Assembly: GCA_019419895.1 (NCBI GenBank)
Contig: JAHZIE010000098.1
Coordinates: 1-6,753 of the forward strand
Direction: 5' to 3'
DNA length: 6,753 nucleotides
Origin: Clostridiales bacterium
Lineage (GTDB): Bacteria > Bacillota > Clostridia > Oscillospirales > Acutalibacteraceae
Made by a program: the position numbers and the translations under genes
Part shown: positions 1 to 5,832 of the stretch, piece after piece
Position numbering within the stretch: the first letter of the stretch is position 1
Layout of the letters: each line of letters opens with the position of its first letter
Notes under the pieces: model-generated
The model's database searches: none
Seen by the model: the letters and a program-made list of their open reading frames with translations, nothing else
Told to the model about the DNA's origin: nothing

Positions 1-1403
1 TGCAGAACGGCCGTCGATTGACGAAATCAGGCTGCAGTTGATTAAGGGGGGACATGTGCTGGATGTCTCTTCACAATTAGACAAAGTACCTAATTACGCT
101 AAAAATCATCCTCAGTCGGTTCAGTTTGTTAAGGATTACAAAAGTGCTGGAACAAATGGTGTTTATTGTTTCTTGACTCAGATTGGTAACTATAATTCCT
201 ATCCGATTGACGTAGGTACCTATTCCGCTGCGGTTCGTTGGGATATTTACGAAAAGGCTGGAAAACCGAAGGTTACTGATCCCTACTCCTATCTTGACGC
301 TTTGGTCAAAATGAAGGAGATTTATCCTCAAACAGAAGAGGGGCTTCCAACATATGGCATCTGTCTTTTCCCTGAGTGGGATAGCACGGAGCTTTCCTGC
401 TGGAAAAAGTGGGGAACTATCAATGGAATCATGGAAATTAATATTGGATATAACGTATATGATCTTGTTAATGACAAAATTTGTCCCATGATCGAAAAAG
501 GCAGTCCTTATTATGAGGGATTGAAATGGTTGAATACCGCCAATCGTATGGGATTGCTCGATCCTGACTCCCCAACCCAGACCTACACCGTTTCCAACGC
601 AAAGGTACGCGAAAGCGGACAATCGCTTTCAGCAATGTGGGGAAGTTATTATTCTGGATATAATAATGTTAAAAATAATAACGCGGAAGATCCGAAAGGA
701 TATATGCCTTTGATTTGGGAAGGACAGCATCCTGCGGTAGTAGGAGAAACCAAGCATTAGTTCTACTGTCAGCCAAGAAAAAGTAGATGCCTGCCTGAGA
801 TTTGTTAATCTTATGTATGATGAAGATGCTGTTATGACAATGTACAGCGGCCCGCAGGGAGAACTATGGGATGTTGTTGACGGGAAATGGACGCTAAAGG
901 AAGAAAACGTCAAGAAAGTACGTGAGACCGGCGAATATACTTTTTCAACTGGTGAAACCTGCAAAGATTTCTGGGCTCCTTGGGGATTAATGAGTTCTAA
1001 TAAGCATTCCAAATATGATGTTGAACTCGCGTATGGCGGTACAGTTGATTACAACGCGGAATCTCTTAAGGATAACAAAATCTATAAAATGTGGGGCGAC
1101 TATTATGGTAAGGAGCGTCCTATTGAGGTTTGGAGAGAAATGGATGCCCTGTGCCCGCGTCCTGAGTGGAATAAACTTATTGAGACAATGCCTGATGAGT
1201 TGCAGGATCTGAAAACTAATATTTCAAGCGTTGTGACAACAATGTCATGGAAGATGGTAATGGAAGCCAAATCTGATGAAGAATTTGATGCTATGTTTGA
1301 TCAGATGATTGCTCAAAGCGAAGAATTGGGACTCGCTGAGATCGTCGAGTGGGGTCAGGATCAGATAACAAAAGCTAAAGAGGCAGTAACTAAATACGAA
1401 TAA
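1..1403 (+). pseudogene. ABC sugar transporter extracellular solute-binding protein (family 1), 5'-truncated and frameshifted
   Basis: This is the substrate-binding lipoprotein of a carbohydrate ABC importer, acting outside the membrane and handing sugar to two permeases. The open frame runs in from base 2, reading AERPSIDEIRLQ before a TTG at 38, so that TTG is not the start. The signal peptide, lipobox and N-terminal lobe are outside the window. Typical features are the stretch RWDIYEKAGKPKVTDPYSYL, the LPTYGICLF strand, the GLLDPDSPTQT segment and a C-terminal lobe ending in helices. The frame at 2-760 stops at TAG. The same protein resumes one frame over, reading SSTVSQEKVDACLRFVNLMY, and continues to TAA at 1401-1403. 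One extra base (for example a G at 743-744) or two lost bases between 741 and 761 would explain this. About 466 residues are visible, against about 500-560 usual for the full family. It could be a true pseudogene or a sequencing error, since both halves otherwise look intact. The permease genes presumably lie upstream. Confidence 0.85.
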
Positions 1404-1412
1404 TAAAATTTG

Positions 1413-1456
1413 AAGGAGTGCCGGACAGTATTACTATCCGGCATTCTTTATTTTGT
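1413..1456 (+). terminator. Rho-independent terminator after the solute-binding protein gene
   Basis: Ten bases after the TAA stop, TGCCGGACAG (1419-1428) pairs with CTATCCGGCA (1434-1443) around a 5-base loop, with one C-A mismatch. The stem extends outward through A-T, G-C and G-T pairs to 1413/1449. The tail TTCTTTATTTTGTT is T-rich but interrupted. The position right after the gene supports termination of the transporter transcript here. Confidence 0.8.
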
Positions 1457-1570
1457 TCTTGTATTGTTTTGAAAAAGAGGAATATACGCTGCCAACGGAG
1501 CCTTTTGAACAGCTGGAATTGGGGATTGGAAGAAAAATGAGGAAGGGTAAAAAGTGGTAGGGCGTGGAGG

Positions 1571-1599
1571 TTGACCAGCATACAGTATCCTGCTATACT
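1571..1599 (+). promoter_or_regulatory. Sigma-A-type promoter of the glycosidase gene
   Basis: TTGACC (1571-1576) and TATACT (1594-1599) are separated by exactly 17 bases. The -10 is preceded by TGC, giving an extended -10. Transcription would start near 1606, leaving a leader of about 43 bases before the TTG start at 1649. It lies after the terminator at 1413-1456, so the glycosidase is probably transcribed separately from the transporter gene. Confidence 0.75.
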
Positions 1600-1600
1600 G
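1583..1600. promoter_or_regulatory. Possible operator: inverted repeat overlapping the -10
   Basis: CAGTAT (1583-1588) and ATACTG (1595-1600) are perfect inverted arms separated by 6 bases. They cover the spacer and the whole -10 element of the glycosidase promoter. A dimeric repressor here would block RNA polymerase, as expected for a sugar-inducible gene. Arms of this length can arise by chance in A+T-rich promoters, and no regulator gene is visible in the window. Confidence 0.3.
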
Positions 1601-1633
1601 GCATAGAACCCATGATATTCTCGAAATCTTGAT

Positions 1634-1640
1634 GGAGGAG
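1634..1640 (+). promoter_or_regulatory. Ribosome binding site deciding a TTG start
   Basis: GGAGGAG ends 8 bases before TTG at 1649. The ATG at 1641 is in another frame and opens only a short reading frame. The next in-frame ATG is at codon 68, inside the conserved N-terminal domain. The TTG is therefore the best start for the glycosidase. Confidence 0.7.
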
Positions 1641-1648
1641 ATGAGGTT

Positions 1649-3286
1649 TTGGACTATCCATACACCCATTATTTTACACTGGAACCGTCAATCCAGAAAA
1701 AAAAAGAAAGATATGCAAAATGGCAGATAAGACCTAACGGAAAATCAGAGTTGTTTCAAGAATCAAATCAGTGGTTAACAGAAGAAATTGTATTTGATTT
1801 TGACAATATAGTTATAGGCTCTGTCTTACTGGAGGTTTCAGGCGAGGGAATGCTGGAAGTGCGGTATGGAGAATATACTGAGGAGCTTTTTGCTCCAAAG
1901 GAATTGGAACTTAGCTGGTACCGTTTTCCCTGCGACAGTTTTCAGATTCATCAGGAATGCAGTTTAACATCCTCCGGCAGGAGAGCCTTTCGCTATCTCC
2001 GGCTTATACCAAGTGGTAAGATTATGTTAAAAAAGCTGGCGGCGTTGCATGAAGAATATCCGCTCCAGAAGACATTTTCCTTTCAATGCAGCGACCACAG
2101 GCTGAATGATATTTGGAGTTTATGCGCGAATACCACAAGGCTGTGCATGCATGACTATTATGAGGATGGCGTTAAGAGGGATACCTTTTTATGGATTGGG
2201 GATGCCAGAGTACAAGCTCAGTGCGGATACCGGCTGTTTGGGGATACCGAGCTGGCGCGCCGTTCACTCAGGATGATTGCAAATTCCCAAAGGAGGGACG
2301 GCGCTGTTCCGGCTTGTGCGGCTAGAGGATGCGATCCAGCTAATTATGAACGCGTAAGATATTTATTCCGTGATCATGACCATTTGATAAACAGCATTGG
2401 AAGCTGGATGCTTTGTAATTATATGGCCGATTTTATCTCTTTTGTCTGGGAATATTATTGTAACAGCCGCGATCTTGAAACGGTTAGACAGCTCTTTCCA
2501 TTTGTTCTGAGGACTTCGGAGTATTTGATGGAGAGTTGTCCTCCGGAAAAGATCTACCAATTTGACTTTATTACAGATGAAAATCCGTTTCAGCGAAACA
2601 GCTGGATTGGCTGCGCTTCTGTCTACCTCTGTCAATTGTATGGTTCTCTGAAGGATTTGGAGAAACTATGTGATTTGATGGGGCAACAGAAAGCAGAAAT
2701 ATCTTTGTGGAAAAAAAGGGTATGTAGCTGTATCCATAAGGATTACATAAAAGAGGGGCTTATGATCGAACCGGCTCGTGGGGAATATCCTCAGGCTGTC
2801 TATTACGCAGCCCAAGCGTTTGCGGTGAAAAGCGGAATTTTCACACAGGAGGAGGGAAGAAAAGCGTTTGAGGCGCTGAAAAAGAGAGAGGACGCCCAGC
2901 TTCCTGTAGCTGGGTTTATGTGGTTCTGGACATTGGACGGCATGTTTCAGGCGGGGCTTCAGGAGGAGGCATTGTTCCTGATCAGACAATGTTGGGGATA
3001 TATGCTGGATCACTCAGCGTCAGCCTGCTGGGAAAAGCTTGACTTGAAACATCCGGAAAAGTTTACTTCCGATCGTACGGTCAGTCATTGCCATGGATGG
3101 TCAGCTGGTCCCGCGGTCTTGTTTCAGAGATATCTTTTGGAGACAATAGACACCGGAAAAAAGGATGAATATTTGAATTTGATGGGATTAGATTGGATAG
3201 AAGGAACTTTTCCCACACAAGAAGGAGAGGTCTATCTCCACAGGGAAAAGGGTAGATTACCGGTGCGGAGATTTCTCTCAGATTAA
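1649..3286 (+). CDS. Alpha-L-rhamnosidase-like glycoside hydrolase (GH78 type), cytoplasmic
   Basis: Predicted to remove terminal alpha-L-rhamnose (or a related deoxysugar) from imported oligosaccharides. No signal peptide or membrane segment is seen, so it should act in the cytosol. Residues about 45-135 form a beta-sandwich domain (TEEIVFDFDNIVIGS, LEVRYGEYTEEL) typical of the region before the catalytic barrel. From about 140 to 500 runs a six-hairpin (alpha/alpha)6 barrel. It carries the GH78 signature as D173-G-V-K-R-D178, then W182-I-G-D185. Later come W461-E462 (position of the catalytic base Glu) and H480/H482. A short C-terminal beta region (EGTFPT at 518-523) ends the 545-residue protein, compact for GH78. 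The usual acidic Glu after the Arg is absent: D178 sits at the same 7-residue spacing from D185. It starts at TTG with a good Shine-Dalgarno. Family assignment is fairly sure; substrate is inferred. Confidence 0.8.
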   Translation: MDYPYTHYFTLEPSIQKKKERYAKWQIRPNGKSELFQESNQWLTEEIVFDFDNIVIGSVLLEVSGEGMLEVRYGEYTEELFAPKELELSWYRFPCDSFQIHQECSLTSSGRRAFRYLRLIPSGKIMLKKLAALHEEYPLQKTFSFQCSDHRLNDIWSLCANTTRLCMHDYYEDGVKRDTFLWIGDARVQAQCGYRLFGDTELARRSLRMIANSQRRDGAVPACAARGCDPANYERVRYLFRDHDHLINSIGSWMLCNYMADFISFVWEYYCNSRDLETVRQLFPFVLRTSEYLMESCPPEKIYQFDFITDENPFQRNSWIGCASVYLCQLYGSLKDLEKLCDLMGQQKAEISLWKKRVCSCIHKDYIKEGLMIEPARGEYPQAVYYAAQAFAVKSGIFTQEEGRKAFEALKKREDAQLPVAGFMWFWTLDGMFQAGLQEEALFLIRQCWGYMLDHSASACWEKLDLKHPEKFTSDRTVSHCHGWSAGPAVLFQRYLLETIDTGKKDEYLNLMGLDWIEGTFPTQEGEVYLHREKGRLPVRRFLSD

Positions 3287-3641
3287 CCCCCTTAGTTTTG
3301 AACGCTTATCTCAGCAAATTGAGGCGCTGTTTCCAACAGGCATGTGATGTTTATCAATGGCGTCATCAGGAGGACTTACCGCCGTAACAGGGGAATTCAG
3401 CAGCTTGGTTTTATGAGAAAAGAACCGCCTGCGGCTATAGACATAATCCTATTGATGATTTCAAGAGCGGTGAAAACCGGATTTCCCGATTCCCCGTCGT
3501 TTTGTCCTAGTATCGAAAGAATTGACTCTTTTACAAAAATTTCTGAAAGAATATGAGAATTGAAATACGAAAATTTCTCCTCCGTTTGAGAAATTAAAAA
3601 TCACTATTTTGCCTACAACAATCATTTCTGAGAAGATTTTG
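3287..3641. other. 355-base stretch without a recognisable gene
   Basis: Between the glycosidase stop and the next promoter no reading frame has both a start with a ribosome binding site and a recognisable product. The 70-codon ATG frame at 3344-3556 has no Shine-Dalgarno and no family resemblance. The glycosidase frame stays open for 34 codons after its TAA, which is within chance. The A+T-rich end holds the inverted repeat at 3572-3595. I see no clear terminator after the glycosidase, so some read-through into the next gene is possible. Confidence 0.6.
3572..3595. repeat. Perfect 8-base inverted repeat upstream of the URO-D-like gene
   Basis: AATTTCTC (3572-3579) and GAGAAATT (3588-3595) are exact inverted arms around the 8-base loop CTCCGTTT. 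It lies about 45 bases upstream of the -35 at 3642. No T-run follows it on the plus strand. It could bind a regulator, or be a weak 3' end hairpin for glycosidase mRNA. Confidence 0.4.
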
Positions 3642-3669
3642 TTGACATGAAAAAAAGTCATGATACGAT
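3642..3669 (+). promoter_or_regulatory. Promoter of the URO-D-like gene
   Basis: A perfect -35 TTGACA (3642-3647) is followed 16 bases later by TACGAT (3664-3669), a 4/6 match to TATAAT preceded by TGA. A small inverted repeat, CATGA (3646-3650) with TCATG (3658-3662), sits in the spacer and may be an operator. Because the promoter covers the ATG at 3647, that ATG cannot be the translation start of the following gene. Confidence 0.6.
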
Positions 3670-3717
3670 CTGCTCCAGAAGAAACAGCGGAAATTCTGCT
3701 GTACATCAATTTTGGCA

Positions 3718-3723
3718 AAGGAG
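3718..3723 (+). promoter_or_regulatory. Ribosome binding site deciding the start at 3734
   Basis: AAGGAG ends 10 bases before ATG at 3734. The upstream in-frame ATG at 3647 lies inside the promoter and has no Shine-Dalgarno. Its 29 extra residues (rich in Ser, Arg and Asn) do not resemble the family. Confidence 0.7.
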
Positions 3724-3733
3724 TAGGAAATTT

Positions 3734-4822
3734 ATGTTGTATCAAAAAGACTGGGGTAAAGTAAAGGAACGCCTGCTGGCCATTTGGGAGAATGAAATTG
3801 TAGATCGGTGCTGTATTTCCATTGCCACAAAGCTTGATCCCGGCAAACCCTGGCAGACCGAAAGAATGGCGGGGACTGAAGATGAGCTCTATAAAAGTTA
3901 TATGGATAAGGAAACTGTCCGCAGCAACTGGGAAGCCCAGTTTGCCAACACTTATTTCGCTGGGGACAGTTTTCCGGTGATATGGAGCAATTTCGGTACC
4001 GCCGGCCACGCAAAATATTTTAAAGGCGCACAATATCATTGGGGAAAGGATACCGTCTGGTTTGATCCGTCACTGACTGACGAGGAACTTGATCCCAGCA
4101 GGCTGGTATTTGATCCGGAAAGTCCGATTTTGAAAAAAGAATTGGAAACCGTTCGTTATTTAAGCGAAAACGGCATGGGAAAATATTTTGTGTCCCTCCC
4201 GGACAACTGCGGCTGTATTGACGCGCTGGCGCATTTGCGGGGCAGCGAACAGCTGATGCTTGATATGCTGGATTCTCCCGATGAGGTAGAGGAATGTATC
4301 CATAAGATTGTGGGTGCCTGGAAAGTAACAACCAAACAGTTTTGTGACGCGATTTATAAGAATAATGAGGACGGATGCTGCCACGGCTGGATGAACAGCT
4401 GGAGCCCCTGCACTCACCAACAGCTTCAGGTGGACTTTTCAGTGATGATTTCTACTGATATGTATGAGAAATTTGCGCTGCCGGAATTGGTTGCCACTTC
4501 TGAAAGCCTGGGACGTGCGATCTACCACTTGGATGGACAGGAACAGATCCGCCACTTGGATTATATCCTTTCCGTACCTAATATCAGGATGATCCAATGG
4601 ACTCCGGTTGCGGGCCAACCGCGTACCAGCACCCACATTGAAACCCTTCGCAGGATCCAGAAATCCGGTCGCGGCTTGGTGCTTTTCCCTGAAATAGATG
4701 AAGTGGAAACACTTCTGACAGAGCTCTCCTCCAAGGGATTGATGCTGATTGTAAGAGACGCACAGACTCCTGAAGAAGCGGATGAGTTGGTGAAAATGGC
4801 GGAAAAACTGACTCATGAATAA
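3734..4822 (+). CDS. Uroporphyrinogen decarboxylase (URO-D) superfamily protein, unknown substrate
   Basis: A 362-residue soluble protein with the (beta/alpha)8-barrel pattern of the HemE/URO-D and corrinoid methyltransferase superfamily. Visible family-like stretches are LDPSRLVFDP (119-128), SLPDNCGCIDALAHLRG (154-170), QVDFSVMIS (232-240), the conserved AIYHLDG (262-268) followed by IRHLDYILSVP, and IQWTPVAGQP (287-296). C215, C216, H218 and C226 are close together and might bind a metal, as Zn does in MtaA-type methyltransferases; that is inference. It is not likely to be true HemE: no haem genes are nearby and the overall sequence follows the paralogous group often labelled only URO-D family. 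Neighbours suggest a role tied to sugar use, for example demethylation or modification of a glycoside part. No corrinoid protein gene is present here. The start is set by the promoter at 3642-3669 and AAGGAG at 3718. Confidence 0.8.
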   Translation: MLYQKDWGKVKERLLAIWENEIVDRCCISIATKLDPGKPWQTERMAGTEDELYKSYMDKETVRSNWEAQFANTYFAGDSFPVIWSNFGTAGHAKYFKGAQYHWGKDTVWFDPSLTDEELDPSRLVFDPESPILKKELETVRYLSENGMGKYFVSLPDNCGCIDALAHLRGSEQLMLDMLDSPDEVEECIHKIVGAWKVTTKQFCDAIYKNNEDGCCHGWMNSWSPCTHQQLQVDFSVMISTDMYEKFALPELVATSESLGRAIYHLDGQEQIRHLDYILSVPNIRMIQWTPVAGQPRTSTHIETLRRIQKSGRGLVLFPEIDEVETLLTELSSKGLMLIVRDAQTPEEADELVKMAEKLTHE

Positions 4823-4823
4823 A

Positions 4824-4844
4824 GAGGCGGGTTCTCACCGCTTC
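4824..4844 (+). other. Small hairpin just after the URO-D-like stop codon
   Basis: GAGGCGG (4824-4830) pairs with CCGCTTC (4838-4844), with one G-T pair and a 7-base loop, starting one base after TAA. No T-run follows, so it is not a full intrinsic terminator. It may protect the mRNA end after processing. Confidence 0.35.
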
Positions 4845-4987
4845 CGATTGCAGAAGAGCTTTTTAGAGAAATGATTTCTGAAATCCTCCTGGTAAGAGAT
4901 ATCGTCAAGAAAAATGGCGGCGGATATTATGGAAAGTGGAAAGGGTTCCTAAATCGCTGGACGGCAGCTTCAGATTGAATGAATATC

Positions 4988-5035
4988 AAAAAGAGCTTGT
5001 AAGGCCGTGAATAACGGACGGCAGGCTCTTTTTTT
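4988..5035 (+). terminator. Rho-independent terminator of the carbohydrate locus
   Basis: AAAAAGAGC (4988-4996) pairs with GCTCTTTTT (5025-5033). Inside, CCGT (5005-5008) pairs with ACGG (5014-5017). The stem runs directly into a tract of seven T (5029-5035). It lies 165 bases after the URO-D-like stop and would end its transcript before the convergent sigma gene. Confidence 0.8.
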
Positions 5036-5475
5036 CGCTCAGAGTTTTCTTGATATGCAAAAATAGGATTGTTTTTCTCTTTTTCTCCAAGGTGTTTGTG
5101 TTGTCGTAGATTTTCCTCCTTGGCCCTCTTCCTGCATATCAAACATGATAATTTTCTGATTGAACGGTAAAAAAGAAAGATTTCTACCTCAAAAAGGCGA
5201 TAACGGTTGAAGAAGGGGAGGAAACGGTGAACTTTTGCGGCGATTCTGTACTTTTTGAAAAAAATTAGAAAGCATTGTTGGGGAACGGAAGGTGACAAAA
5301 GGCAAATAAGATGAACCTGTGACTGGAAAGAAGGAGAAAACGGTCATCACTATTTTGCATACCGCTAGTAAAACAGGAGACAGCCTGATTTTCAGTGAAA
5401 GACTGTTTCTTCTGACAAATACTATTCGGAACAGAGTGGAAAATTTTATATGTAACTGGCACAGAAAAAATATGA
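5036..5475. other. 440-base stretch without a recognisable gene, between convergent genes
   Basis: A+T-rich sequence with no frame on either strand that combines a start, ribosome binding site and recognisable protein. A GGGGAGG (5215-5221) precedes a GTG at 5227, but that frame ends after 13 codons at 5268. A weak hairpin at 5370-5392 (CAGG, 6-base loop, CCTG, flanked by A4 and T4) could help end the minus-strand sigma transcript. There is no clear strong terminator for that strand. Confidence 0.55.
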
Positions 5476-5832
5476 TTAGTTGTCAAATTTTTTTCTGAGC
5501 TTTTCCAACGCCTTTTTTTCAATGCGGCTGACATAGGAACGGCTGATATTAAGTTTTTTTGCAACTACCCGTTGTGGAAGCGGATGATTATTACCAATGC
5601 CATAACGCAGAATGATGATTTCCCTTTCCCTTGGTTCGAGTGATTCCCGAATATACTGATGAACCCTTTCGGATTTTATTTTCAAGTCAATATCATCCAC
5701 AATGGTGTCATCTACCGCAATGACATCAATAAGTGTCAGCGCGTTTCCATCTTTATCAGTGTCAATCGGATCGCTGATAGAGACATCCTGAGAGCTCTTT
5801 TTCCCATTACGGAAATACATAAGAACTTCATT
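5476..5832 (-). CDS. sigK: RNA polymerase sporulation sigma factor SigK, C-terminal half (gene split by a recombinase element)
   Basis: This fragment encodes the last 118 residues of a late mother-cell sigma factor, comparable to the piece called spoIIIC in Bacillus subtilis. Numbered from the Asn at the junction, it reads NEVLMYFRN, then VSISDPIDTDKDGN (17-30) and LTLIDV, the region 3 signature of SigK. SigE instead has an IDEPL...WDGNE version. Region 4 follows with EPREREIIILRYGIG (66-80) and a helix-turn-helix (about 86-112, KKLNISRSYVSRIEKKALEKL) that contacts the -35 element. The stop is TAA at 5476-5478. Regions 1.2-2.4, needed for core binding and -10 recognition, are missing. Upstream codons in this frame, to a GTG at 5961, are just another frame of the recombinase. 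No start or ribosome binding site belongs to the fragment. The intact frame over 118 codons suggests it is still selected, so it probably becomes part of a whole gene after excision. Confidence 0.85.
   Translation of the reverse strand, partial: NEVLMYFRNGKKSSQDVSISDPIDTDKDGNALTLIDVIAVDDTIVDDIDLKIKSERVHQYIRESLEPREREIIILRYGIGNNHPLPQRVVAKKLNISRSYVSRIEKKALEKLRKKFDN
5828..5832 (-). other. Probable attachment/crossover core (AATGA) at the sigK junction
   Basis: On the minus strand the junction reads GGGATAGCGAATGAAGTTCTT. AATGA is the pentamer recalled from the literature as the repeated crossover sequence of the Bacillus subtilis skin element in sigK. It falls at the same Asn-Glu codons where sigma similarity begins here. 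Flanks are weakly inverted (GGGGATAGCGAA against GGAAATACATAA, 7 of 12 matching), as serine recombinase sites often are. The partner copy would be outside the window. Confidence 0.65.

Noticed and set aside
1468..1560. Open stretch ending EQLELGIGRKMRKGKKW before the glycosidase promoter
   Set aside because: No start codon with a ribosome binding site after the terminator, and only about 30 codons. At most a gene relic I cannot identify.
3522..3550. TTGACT as a further promoter in the gap before the URO-D-like gene
   Set aside because: No acceptable -10 element 16-18 bases downstream.
3344..3556. 70-codon plus-strand frame between the two enzyme genes
   Set aside because: No ribosome binding site, no recognisable domain, and a composition typical of non-coding sequence.
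3647..3733. Upstream ATG extending the URO-D-like protein by 29 residues
   Set aside because: The ATG overlaps the -35 TTGACA, has no Shine-Dalgarno, and the extension does not look like the family. ATG at 3734 has AAGGAG.
5215..5268. GTG mini-frame with a good GGGGAGG upstream
   Set aside because: Only 13 codons long, no downstream gene that a leader peptide would control, and no recognised peptide.
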